A stretch of 11,720 nucleotides of DNA, taken from positions 16,133 through 27,852 of the forward strand of contig JAHFOH010000003.1 of assembly GCA_023266955.1 (NCBI GenBank). Reading direction: 5' to 3'. This stretch comes from Nitrososphaerota archaeon (GTDB lineage: Archaea > Thermoproteota > Nitrososphaeria > Nitrososphaerales > JAHFOH01). How positions within the stretch are numbered: the stretch's first letter is position 1; the number at the start of each line of letters is the position of its first letter. The notes below the pieces were generated by a model. The model saw nothing but the letters and a program-made list of their open reading frames with translations, ran no database searches and was not told the DNA's origin. This document shows positions 5,874 to 10,850 of this stretch, piece by piece. Both the position numbers and the translations under genes were made by a program.

Positions 5874-5902
5874 ATTTTAATACGAGAATCGGAGAAACGC
5901 AA
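5874..5902 (-). promoter_or_regulatory. candidate minus-strand promoter
   Basis: On the minus strand TTGCGT (5902-5897), a 17-bp spacer and TAAAAT (5879-5874, 5 of 6) would start RNA near 5867 and give a transcript of about 140 nt ending at the 5726 terminator. The -35 is only 3 of 6 but is identical to that of the promoter at 11499. It overlaps the ribosome site of the plus gene at 5902. Confidence 0.4.
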
Positions 5903-6105
5903 TGGTGATGTACGAAAAAGGCCGTTACAGAATCGTCAGCATGGACTACAACTGCCACCCAGAGACATGTTGCCACTGGGAACACTATCCATACTGCATC
6001 CAACGCAGTTTCACGTCCCCATTTCGGTGGGAATGGTACGCCTACGAAGACTCTTTCGACCACGCGAAGAAAGTGGTTGACGCTTTGGCAGAAGCTGGGG
6101 TATGA
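5902..6105 (+). CDS. small Cys-rich protein, 67 aa
   Basis: ATG 5902 follows GGAGAAACGCA. The protein has a Cys/His-rich segment (C18-H-P-E-T-C-C-H-W ... Y-C32), many aromatics (FRWEWYAYEDSF) and a C-terminal helix (HAKKVVDALAEAG). Cys18, 23, 24 and 32 with several His could bind a metal. It overlaps the NADAR-like gene by ATGA and may be co-regulated with it; no family recognised. The 180 bp before it hold no plus-strand gene. Confidence 0.8.
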   Translation: MVMYEKGRYRIVSMDYNCHPETCCHWEHYPYCIQRSFTSPFRWEWYAYEDSFDHAKKVVDALAEAGV

Positions 6106-6566
6106 TTTGGCTCCCTGCTGAGGATGGGGACACGCATATCAACATCTACACGAAAGGGATGACCCAGCTAGGGCGAGACCTGACCAACCTAGCGCCATTG
6201 GGCATCGTCCATCCTCAGTACGGCTCCTTTTCTTGCATCGAAGCCTTCTGGTATTGGAGAAAAACAGGATCGAAACACGACCAACTCCGCACCATGACGG
6301 GGTTTCAGTGCAAGAAGCTAGGGAAGACTCTGGAGAAGGTAGAGTGCCCGACGTTTAACGAAGACGTGCTAGAAGCCATCAGATGCAAGCTGAGACAACA
6401 TAAAGGCTTGCGTATTGCCCTGACAGCGAGTACACTTCCCCTAGCACACTACTATTTCTACGGTGAGCGGAACGACAACCCCAAGATTATCATGCTACCT
6501 CAGTATGATTGGATCGTTGACGAAATTGAGCGTATCCGCACCGTCTGTAAGGAGCACTACAAATGA
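6102..6566 (+). CDS. NADAR-family protein (YbiA/DUF1768-like), 154 aa
   Basis: After INIYTKGMTQLGRDLTNLAP (14-32), which matches the phage-type NADAR opening ('INIYSK...TELGR.LSN.'), comes FSCIEAFWYWRKTG (43-56), the conserved S-x-E-x-[FY] helix with the likely functional Glu47. KKLGK (71-75) and a V-x-E-A-[IL]-R-x-K-L-x-Q-H (89-100) helix follow, as in YbiA ('vM..alr.KF.q'). LPLAHYYFYGE and YDWIVDEIERIR close the fold. The usual W-G-x-G motif is replaced by FYGERND. Length is typical. NADAR proteins are N-glycosidases; members have been shown to remove ADP-ribose from guanine and to act on riboflavin-pathway intermediates. A counter-defence or ADP-ribose-processing role in phage, together with the macro-domain protein, is inference. 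ATGA-coupled on both sides. Confidence 0.8.
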   Translation: MIWLPAEDGDTHINIYTKGMTQLGRDLTNLAPLGIVHPQYGSFSCIEAFWYWRKTGSKHDQLRTMTGFQCKKLGKTLEKVECPTFNEDVLEAIRCKLRQHKGLRIALTASTLPLAHYYFYGERNDNPKIIMLPQYDWIVDEIERIRTVCKEHYK

Positions 6567-6856
6567 AACCAGCACCACTCAAGCCCTTGACGGCGAAGCA
6601 AGTACAACGTAAGGCTATCCGCCTCGCCGGGGCCATGCGTATGCTCAGGGATGAGATGGAGGCGTTGCAAGAACAGTGCCCTCATGAGCACCTTGTCGGC
6701 AAATACAAGGGTAACACAGGCAACTGGTGTCCTCAGGACGACAGCTACTGGATTGACGCCCACTGCAAGGACTGTAACAAGCGCTGGCTGATTGACAGTG
6801 AGGACAACGCCGAGGAATACCGCACCTTCAAAGGAGAGAAAGACTATGGCTACTGA
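6563..6856 (+). CDS. small zinc-finger-like protein, 97 aa
   Basis: ATGA overlap with the NADAR gene. The first 38 residues are a basic amphipathic helix. Then come Q-C-P-H-E-H (Cys39, His41, His43), N-W-C-P (Cys56) and H-C-K-D-C-N-K-R-W (Cys68, Cys71), a metal-binding module of the C-P-H ... G-N-T-G-N-W ... Y-W ... C-x2-C-x3-W type seen in small phage proteins. The end is acidic. Function unknown; DNA or protein binding is plausible from the fold type only. Overlaps the next tiny ORF by 11 bp. Confidence 0.8.
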   Translation: MKPAPLKPLTAKQVQRKAIRLAGAMRMLRDEMEALQEQCPHEHLVGKYKGNTGNWCPQDDSYWIDAHCKDCNKRWLIDSEDNAEEYRTFKGEKDYGY

Positions 6857-6896
6857 TGAAGATGATGACGTGGTATGGGAGGAAGACCCAGAATGA
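6846..6896 (+). CDS. possible tiny acidic peptide, 16 aa
   Basis: ATG 6846 to TGA 6896 encodes MATDEDDDVVWEEDPE, with AAGGAG about 9 bases upstream and an ATGA overlap with the next gene. The arrangement matches the coupling seen throughout the run, so it may be translated; alternatively it only relays ribosomes to the next start. Net charge is strongly negative. Confidence 0.4.
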   Translation: MATDEDDDVVWEEDPE

Positions 6897-7096
6897 ACGC
6901 AGCCGATATCGTTCCTCTCAACGTAGCCGGGTCAGAAGACAGGCTGGCACGCCGAGAGAAGGAAAAGCAGTTTCCATACGGCTACTACGATGATGGTGAG
7001 CTGTGGGATGCTGACGAAGACTGCAAACATTACGTGATCAGTGGTGCCCATGGAGGTATCCGCTGTATCCATTGCCATGGTTGGTTTTGTTACTGA
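6893..7096 (+). CDS. small zinc-ribbon-like protein, 67 aa
   Basis: I chose ATG 6893 (GGGAGGAAGA upstream) over an in-frame ATG at 6875 that lacks a site. The first half is polar; the second has C44-K-H46 and G-G-I-R-C58-I-H-C61-H-G-W-F-C66-Y, a C-x-H ... C-x2-C-x4-C metal-binding layout common in short phage proteins. Acidic linker (YYDDGELWDADED) in between. No specific family recognised; ends before a small gap with a strong ribosome site for the next gene. Confidence 0.8.
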   Translation: MNAADIVPLNVAGSEDRLARREKEKQFPYGYYDDGELWDADEDCKHYVISGAHGGIRCIHCHGWFCY

Positions 7097-7119
7097 CGTA
7101 ACAATTACTAGGAGGGTCT

Positions 7120-7314
7120 ATGAACAAATGTGATCTTAAAGAAGGATTGGTGGTTCGGCTCCGAGGGCAAGACAAAGACCTCACCGTCGTGAATGTCACC
7201 AACTACGTGTTCGAACTTGGCTACTTCGATGATTACGGGCAATACCACACTGTGACTCTGCCGCTGAGCGCAGCTCCAGCGGTGTACATACCAACCGAAA
7301 CCCCTTGGGGCTAA
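7120..7314 (+). CDS. small SH3-like beta protein, 64 aa
   Basis: TAGGAGGGT sits right before ATG 7120, one of the strongest ribosome sites here. The sequence (DLKEGLVVRLRGQDKDLTVV, then FELGYFDDYG, then TVTLPLSAAPAVYI) has the pattern of a small beta barrel similar to YodC-like (DUF2158) proteins: a G-x-V-V-x-L strand, T-V and W/Y-F-D. The similarity is suggestive, not firm. Function unknown. Confidence 0.75.
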   Translation: MNKCDLKEGLVVRLRGQDKDLTVVNVTNYVFELGYFDDYGQYHTVTLPLSAAPAVYIPTETPWG

Positions 7315-7325
7315 CAGGAGGACAC

Positions 7326-7592
7326 ATGTCATTGCTTGAAAGAATGAAACGACACGGTGATCATCAAGGGGGTGAGACGCTATACTACTACGACGAATAT
7401 CTGGACGACCATCGTCCCGGTGTTGTCAAACAACGTATCCAGCACCACTCTCTAGTCTACTACGTACTGGAAGTGATGACCGGGCCACCATTGAACGATT
7501 CGTTCTTGTACATGACAAGCCAGATGCAGGTGTGGACACAGGATGAGATCAGTTCTTGGATCAATCCTGACGACGTAGGTCAACGTCTGTGA
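7326..7592 (+). CDS. hypothetical protein, 88 aa
   Basis: ATG 7326 has AGGAGG about 5 bases upstream, whereas the in-frame ATG at 7305 overlaps the previous gene and has no site. The protein begins with a basic helix (SLLERMKRHG), continues with a Tyr-rich stretch (ETLYYYDEYLDDH) and ends WTQDEISSWINPDDVGQRL. No known family. The stop overlaps a GTG (GTGA, 7589-7592). Confidence 0.8.
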   Translation: MSLLERMKRHGDHQGGETLYYYDEYLDDHRPGVVKQRIQHHSLVYYVLEVMTGPPLNDSFLYMTSQMQVWTQDEISSWINPDDVGQRL

Positions 7593-7609
7593 GCCGGGAG
7601 AAAGAAGGT

Positions 7610-7831
7610 ATGCCCGACCTCTACTTGCCCGGTATGAAAGCTTGCTCTGATGGTAACTGCATCTTCCGTGAGAACACCGGCATGGTGACCAACGGCGGGT
7701 GTAGCTGTCAGCGTGAGCTTCAACGCACCGAGATGGGCATGCAGGCTCTGAGAACAATTCTGTTCTTGCGTAAGCAAGCAAGGGCAGCTTACGACAACGG
7801 TTACATTGACGGATGGGATGACGCATCATGA
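7610..7831 (+). CDS. small Cys-rich protein, 73 aa
   Basis: Two starts are possible: GTG 7589 (GTGA overlap, weak site, 80 aa) or ATG 7610 (GGGAG 9 bases upstream). I prefer 7610. It reads LPGMKACSDGNCIF ... GMVTNGGCSCQREL, with Cys12, 17, 31 and 33 (C-x4-C ... C-x-C), then a helix (MGMQALRTILFLRKQARAAY) and a YIDGWDD end. This order of C-x4-C, N-G-G-C-x-C and helix is common in short phage proteins, perhaps a zinc site. Function unknown. Confidence 0.8.
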   Translation: MPDLYLPGMKACSDGNCIFRENTGMVTNGGCSCQRELQRTEMGMQALRTILFLRKQARAAYDNGYIDGWDDAS

Positions 7832-8049
7832 CAGACTATTTGAAACTCAATTGCCAGATTGAACGAGATGACTACCTTGGCGTTGATCCTGAGTTCTCCG
7901 ATGGAGAGCTGGGTATCTTCATCAATCAAGACATCAAAAACGGTGACGCTGGTGAGGTGATCATCGCCCTCAGCCCTCAGCAAGTGAAAGAGCTGATCGT
8001 CCACCTCACCACTGTCTACGGCCAATACCTACAGGAGCGTGTGCTGTGA
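7828..8049 (+). CDS. hypothetical small protein, 73 aa
   Basis: ATGA overlap with the previous gene. A polar, acidic N-terminal half (QIERDDYLGVDPEFSDGELG) with beta strands is followed by EVIIALSPQQVKELIVHLTT and a C-terminal helix. This beta-then-helix layout resembles the gene at 1163, but I see no clear homology. The stop overlaps a GTG start (GTGA). Confidence 0.8.
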   Translation: MTDYLKLNCQIERDDYLGVDPEFSDGELGIFINQDIKNGDAGEVIIALSPQQVKELIVHLTTVYGQYLQERVL

Positions 8050-8216
8050 GTAAACGCAGAGATTGTCTGGAAGAGGCGATTCACCTCGCCGAACAATTGA
8101 AACACATACTGGACAAAGAGCTGGATTATGAATACGATGTCACCGATGAGGTACAAAATATCATCGATGCTCTCGAATACGATCTTGACGAAGAGGTGAT
8201 GAACCGTGGACGATAA
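8046..8216 (+). CDS. hypothetical acidic helical protein, 56 aa
   Basis: GTG 8046 overlaps the upstream stop (GTGA). The product is mostly helical and acidic (CLEEAIHLAEQLKHILDKEL, then VQNIIDALEYDLDEEV), likely a helical hairpin. No family recognised. It overlaps the next small gene by 11 bp. Confidence 0.7.
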   Translation: MSKRRDCLEEAIHLAEQLKHILDKELDYEYDVTDEVQNIIDALEYDLDEEVMNRGR

Positions 8217-8307
8217 AACAGCAGCTCGCATTGTCTTGGCCCTGCAACTACTAGGGCCTTTCGTCGTTGTGGGTATTGCATGGCTAATGAGAGGGAGCGT
8301 ATTATGA
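8206..8307 (+). CDS. single-span membrane peptide, 33 aa
   Basis: GTG 8206 has GAGGT about 9 bases upstream. The peptide is DDKTAAR followed by IVLALQLLGPFVVVGIAWLM and RGSVL, so one membrane segment with a short polar N-terminus and a basic C-terminal flank. ATGA overlap with the next gene supports it. Role unknown; a small inner-membrane protein. Confidence 0.65.
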   Translation: MDDKTAARIVLALQLLGPFVVVGIAWLMRGSVL

Positions 8308-8492
8308 AAGACAGCATCATTTACACCGTTGACACTCTAGACGATCTGGATGAGTTCGACGCCATGGAAGTGTACTGCGAATACGGGCACGATGAATGGA
8401 GCGTCTTCTGCGATGAAGATGGCACCACTTATCACCCTGTGTTCACCGTTAAACAGAACGGCGACGTGGATGGATTCGAGGGCTGGAAATGA
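8304..8492 (+). CDS. hypothetical acidic protein, 62 aa
   Basis: ATG 8304 overlaps the previous stop and has GAGGGAG upstream; an in-frame ATG at 8280 lies inside the previous gene. The product is acidic (TVDTLDDLDEFDAMEVYCEY), with GHDEWSVFCDEDG and HPVFTVKQNGDVDGFEGW forming likely strands. No family recognised. Confidence 0.75.
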   Translation: MKDSIIYTVDTLDDLDEFDAMEVYCEYGHDEWSVFCDEDGTTYHPVFTVKQNGDVDGFEGWK

Positions 8493-8677
8493 ACAGCACA
8501 CAACAAGTCGCCTTCATGGTGAAGAAAGAAGAGTGGCACACCAAGATGGCAACCGGTGGGCAGGCTATCGACTTCCTGATCGAACAGCTTGTCATACTGG
8601 AAGAACGTCTGGCCCGTGCTGAGGCTAGCTTGAAGAGCATGCCACACCGCATGGCGGGAGTGCTGTATGAACGTTGA
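8489..8677 (+). CDS. hypothetical helical protein, 62 aa
   Basis: ATGA overlap and GAGGG about 7 bases upstream. The centre is a long amphipathic helix (AIDFLIEQLVILEERLARAE) that looks like a coiled coil. No family recognised. The stop lies 8 bp inside the next gene. Confidence 0.75.
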   Translation: MNSTQQVAFMVKKEEWHTKMATGGQAIDFLIEQLVILEERLARAEASLKSMPHRMAGVLYER

Positions 8678-8843
8678 GTACCGTCTAGCCAAAGCTGACG
8701 CTTGTTGTCGCCTCTGTGAAAGAATCATCTACAAGGGTGAGGACACTGCCATCTTTATCGAAGCTCGCACACGTAGAGCTGGCCCGGTGATCTTGTGTCC
8801 TGACTGCGTTCGCAGTATCATGCAGCTTGTGCTGGAGGGATAG
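8667..8843 (+). CDS. small zinc-ribbon protein (two CxxC knuckles), 58 aa
   Basis: ATG 8667 lies inside the end of the previous gene with GGGAG upstream. Two knuckles are clear: C14-R-L-C17 and C44-P-D-C47, separated by IIYKGEDTAIFIEARTRRAG, followed by a helix (VRSIMQLVLEG). This is a treble-clef or zinc-ribbon arrangement, probably binding one zinc. It could bind nucleic acid or protein; no specific family. The helix after the second knuckle is typical of treble clefs. Confidence 0.8.
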   Translation: MNVEYRLAKADACCRLCERIIYKGEDTAIFIEARTRRAGPVILCPDCVRSIMQLVLEG

Positions 8844-9029
8844 ATGATCATGTCATCCAGAGTTCCATACCCACATATCCGACTGTGTGCTCACCGGTTC
8901 GAGGGGCACCCACGCCACTATGTCTGTCGTGATCGCAGTGGCATTGCTGGAGTAGGCCCCACATACGAAGAGGCATATAACGACTGGCTTTGCCAGTGGC
9001 GTTATGCTGACAATTTGGCATACCCATAG
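8844..9029 (+). CDS. hypothetical protein, 61 aa, last gene of the plus-strand run
   Basis: GGAGGG lies about 5 bases before ATG 8844; ATG 8850 is the alternative. The first half is basic and aromatic (YPHIRLCAHRFEGHPRHYVC), then VGPTYEEAYNDWLCQW, which resembles the helix of small proteins with a 'G.T..EAy..W' motif. No cysteine pattern to suggest a metal site. A terminator follows 18 bases after the stop. Confidence 0.8.
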   Translation: MIMSSRVPYPHIRLCAHRFEGHPRHYVCRDRSGIAGVGPTYEEAYNDWLCQWRYADNLAYP

Positions 9030-9045
9030 CCCCCGCTGAAAAATA

Positions 9046-9072
9046 AGGCCCGCCATTGTGCGGGCTTCTTTT
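9046..9072 (+). terminator. intrinsic terminator of the plus-strand run
   Basis: GCCCGC-CATTGT-GCGGGC (9048-9065), extended by AA/TT pairs around a bulge, is followed by TTCTTTT. It closes the long coupled run that ends at 9029. Confidence 0.8.
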
Positions 9073-9360
9073 CGTCTACGAAAAATATAATCCCTCTCCC
9101 GCACTGACATCCTGTATGGTGCGACTATCGTCGTGTGTGACCAATGCTGTCCGTAGGACACGACTAGATACCCTTCCGCGACTAACCCATCGGCTGTATT
9201 TCCAGATAAATCCCCGCGCTGTTAAGCAGACCACGCAGGGGGCATGGCTAGCCGCCCATGATTTCAAAATAAGTGGAAAGTCAAGTACCATTCGTCACCG
9301 AATGATTGGTCTCACCGCACCCCCTGTCCACCCATCCCGCATTGATCTCACCGCATTGAA

Positions 9361-9376
9361 TGTTCCACGTGAAACA
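9361..9376. other. parS-like ParB-binding site
   Basis: TGTTCCACGTGAAACA matches the bacterial chromosomal parS consensus TGTTNCACGTGAAACA (as I recall it from Bacillus) at every position; the consensus is widely conserved across bacteria. ParB-family proteins load onto parS as CTP-dependent clamps. A fixed 15 positions makes a chance match in this window improbable (of the order of 1 in 100,000). No ParB-like gene is in the window, so host ParB is the likely partner if the site works. Confidence 0.75.
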
Positions 9377-9528
9377 CATACTCAACGAAAGCTACGCTTT
9401 CAACTGAACACATCACAGCGTAGCTGTAGGGCATAGTCTCACCATCGAGCATCATCAATCGACAGCAGTAGGCTCACCCTATACACAGGTGCATACACAC
9501 ATGCGAAGCATGTAGTCATATACCCATA

Positions 9529-9556
9529 TAGCGTAGCTATAGAGTGTAGTTATACT
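9529..9556 (+). promoter_or_regulatory. weak promoter candidate overlapping a hairpin
   Basis: TAGCGT (9529-9534), 16 bp and TATACT (9551-9556, 5 of 6) resemble the TTGCGT-type promoters of the leftward genes, and the -35 lies in the TATAGC-GTA-GCTATA hairpin. There is no gene downstream for a long way, so it would make a non-coding RNA, if active. Confidence 0.25.
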
Positions 9557-9860
9557 CATATGGAATAGTGCAGCAATATATATAGAGGTACGAGGTGGTA
9601 TGCATCTTGCAGTAGCACCCTTGGCACGGTACGTGCAGTGTAATATGTTGGCATGGTTAGTGCATAGCGTAGCTATGAGAGTGATTCCCATGTAAGAATG
9701 TCAATCTCTAGCAAGAATTAGGCCAACGTGAAAAAAATTTTAGCGTTCGGCTTAACCTACACGTGACCGTGTTCTACACAAAACCCCTGAGACGCCCTCA
9801 GAGGGCTTACATTGTATGCGTAGCATACGTGTAGTCACTTGACGCTAGGCCGCGTCCTAC

Positions 9861-9901
9861 GGGCCTTGTAGGCCCTTCTAGGGGCATAACTCACGTTATG
9901 C
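9861..9901. repeat. two further hairpins
   Basis: GGGCC-TTGTA-GGCCC (9861-9875) and GCATAAC-TCAC-GTTATGC (9884-9901) form perfect 5- and 7-bp stems but do not share the GNA loop of the array. Just upstream GCCCT-CAG-AGGGC (9794-9806) is another. None has a T-tract, so they do not look like terminators. Confidence 0.6.
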
Positions 9902-10023
9902 AGAGAGGTATTGCTAGAGGGCTACGCCCTTGGGTTACGACGTAGTTTTGTTGGGGTTTGATTTGGGTTATTTGGTATCCCTAACCCTAGGGTGAATCAG
10001 GCTCAAAGCTTACGCTTTGCCGG

Positions 10024-10047
10024 AAACACGAAAGCCCCTTACGGGGC
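10024..10047 (-). terminator. intrinsic terminator of the leftward genes
   Basis: On the minus strand GCCCC-GTAA-GGGGC (10047-10034) is followed by TTTCGTGTTT. It lies about 30 bases after the end of gene A. A second inverted repeat, AAACCCT-AGT-AGGGTTT (10071-10087), overlaps the stop codon of gene A and may also slow polymerase. Confidence 0.65.
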
Positions 10048-10075
10048 CTGTGTGAGCTTGTGGAGGGTATAAACC

Positions 10076-10288
10076 CTAGTAGGGTTTGATCCATTCAAGG
10101 GCGTAATCAACTGATCGCTCGTAGTTGACGAATGCCCTAGGGAAATCGCCTGTAGCGTTGAAACAGACGACGACATAGCCACCTGTAGCCTTTTTCCACA
10201 CTTGAGCCTTATGGCTTGATGTGGTGCGGGCAAACTCATGCAAAAGGGTAGCATCCAGAATGCACGAGTGATTGATTAGGTTAGTCAT
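10076..10288 (-). CDS. leftward gene A: hypothetical protein, 70 aa
   Basis: Start ATG at 10288, stop TAG at 10078-10076; AGGGG lies about 9 bases upstream. The sequence has an N-terminal helix (CILDATLLHEFARTT) and a strand region (AQVWKKATGGYVVVCFNATG, then RAFVNYERSVDYALEWIKPY). The ending with a Y-x-x-x-x-x-Y-A-x-x-W-I helix is common in small phage proteins. No family known. It is 12 bp after gene B and has no promoter of its own, so it depends on the upstream promoter. The last gene before the terminator. Confidence 0.75.
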   Translation of the reverse strand: MTNLINHSCILDATLLHEFARTTSSHKAQVWKKATGGYVVVCFNATGDFPRAFVNYERSVDYALEWIKPY

Positions 10289-10300
10289 AGCTGACTGCCC

Positions 10301-10585
10301 CTAGATATCGAAATCTGGGTTGACACACGCCTTAATGGCTCGTGTGATGCGGTGAAGGTTGCCACGGTAGATGATACCGGTGGAGTCTTCGACAACGTAG
10401 AATGTAGATCCCGTTCCGGGATCGATCTTGCCCACGGTGAAAGACTGTTCACGGTGATACACCTTGAGAAACTTCGGCTGGGCTTGCAGGCTGAGAGCCA
10501 CTTTCGAGAAGCGTACAGCTTCGTGGGTGGAATCAGTGGTCGGCAAGGCCGACAAATCCATTGCACGGAGTTCAGAGAGTTTCAT
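10301..10585 (-). CDS. leftward gene B: hypothetical protein, 94 aa
   Basis: ATG 10585 is preferred: GAGGT lies about 10 bases upstream, and the longer in-frame start at 10762 would overlap the whole of gene C in another frame and add a cysteine-rich, non-protein-like stretch. The product begins MKLSELRAMDLSALPTTDST, then has a beta-rich part (PKFLKVYHREQSFTVGKIDP, STFYVVEDSTGIIYRGN) and a basic helix (LHRITRAIKACV) ending in PDFDI. No family recognised. It follows gene C by 4 bp, so the two share one message. Confidence 0.75.
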   Translation of the reverse strand: MKLSELRAMDLSALPTTDSTHEAVRFSKVALSLQAQPKFLKVYHREQSFTVGKIDPGTGSTFYVVEDSTGIIYRGNLHRITRAIKACVNPDFDI

Positions 10586-10589
10586 GGTG

Positions 10590-10772
10590 TCACACCTCAC
10601 GAGCGAGTTGCATATAGTGATTGCGGTTAGTGCGTTCGAGCTGTGCCATGGCGTTGTTGCCACGTACAGCCCACAACACGGCTTTGTTGTTGTACATGCG
10701 TGCCATGCGAACAAGGCTTTCTTTGTGATGCCTTGCAAGCTGCTTATGGACGCTGGAGACAAAAGAGAACAT
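10590..10772 (-). CDS. leftward gene C: basic hypothetical protein, 60 aa
   Basis: I chose ATG 10772, downstream of promoter P-C with a short leader; a longer in-frame start at 10838 would begin upstream of the promoter. The protein is very basic (SVHKQLARHHKESLVRMARM, NNKAVLWAVRGNNAMAQLER, ending NHYMQLAREV) and helical, which would suit nucleic-acid or polymerase binding; that is inference. Ribosome site weak (GAGT). No family recognised. Confidence 0.75.
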   Translation of the reverse strand: MFSFVSSVHKQLARHHKESLVRMARMYNNKAVLWAVRGNNAMAQLERTNRNHYMQLAREV

Positions 10773-10803
10773 GATAGTTACTCTGTTGAGTGGGTGTAAG
10801 ACT

Positions 10804-10850
10804 AGTGTAGAAGAGGGCTGACAGTTACGCCAGCCCATCCTGACGAACGG
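10804..10850 (-). promoter_or_regulatory. promoter P-C with upstream CCGTTCGTC box
   Basis: On the minus strand: CCGTTCGTC (10850-10842), 9 bp, TGGCGT (10832-10827), 17 bp, TACACT (10809-10804). RNA would start at about ACACCCACT, 6 bases on. The inverted repeat GGGCTG ... CAGCCC (10836-10815) covers the -35. Same design as P-D and P-E; the weakest -35 of the three. Confidence 0.6.

Larger units (their letters stand above)
9148..10019. repeat. array of short inverted repeats with GTA/GAA loops
   Basis: Members with perfect 5-6 bp stems: TGTCC-GTA-GGACA (9148-9160), GAAAGC-TAC-GCTTTC (9387-9401), ACAGC-GTA-GCTGT (9415-9427), ACATGC-GAA-GCATGT (9499-9513), TATAGC-GTA-GCTATA (9527-9541), GCACG-GTA-CGTGC (9624-9636), CATAGC-GTA-GCTATG (9663-9677), GTATGC-GTA-GCATAC (9814-9828), AGGGC-TAC-GCCCT (9918-9930) and CAAAGC-TTAC-GCTTTG (10004-10019). 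The loop and the closing GC pairs are nearly constant while outer pairs change on both arms together. TAC on the plus strand is GTA on the minus strand. GCGTAGC and GCGAAGC fit the GNA-loop DNA minihairpins known for unusual stability. Confidence 0.8.
9073..10030. other. non-coding convergent region with parS and hairpins
   Basis: No credible gene was found here on either strand: open frames are short, start without ribosome sites and have Cys/Ile-rich or repeat-driven composition. The region lies between a plus-strand terminator and a minus-strand terminator, so both transcription units converge on it. It contains a parS-like site, an array of short inverted repeats with GTA/GAA loops, four copies of (T/G)CTCACC at 9310, 9346, 9437 and 9472, the direct repeat GCATTGA (9340, 9354), an A7T4 tract near 9731 and several other palindromes. 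I saw no tRNA-like sequence. Confidence 0.8.

Noticed and set aside
9056..9436. 126-aa plus-strand frame after the terminator
   Set aside because: It starts within the terminator hairpin, has no ribosome site, and its composition (Arg, Thr, Pro, Ser) is not protein-like.
9479..9691. 70-aa minus-strand frame in the non-coding region
   Set aside because: Cys-, Thr- and Ile-rich sequence with no ribosome site; its composition comes from the GCGTAGC hairpin repeats.
9839..9844. TTGACG as a -35 element in the non-coding region
   Set aside because: No -10-like sequence 16-18 bases downstream (GC-rich there).
9931..9975. G-rich stretch as a G-quadruplex
   Set aside because: Runs are GGG, GGGG, GGG and GG with long loops; at best a weak two-tetrad structure.
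9073..10030. tRNA gene or CRISPR array in the gene-free region
   Set aside because: No cloverleaf or T-loop motif was found, and the short inverted repeats differ in sequence and spacing, unlike CRISPR direct repeats.
10586..10762. N-terminal extension of gene B to ATG 10762
   Set aside because: It would overlap nearly all of gene C out of frame and add a Cys-rich stretch unlike the rest; ATG 10585 has a GAGGT site.
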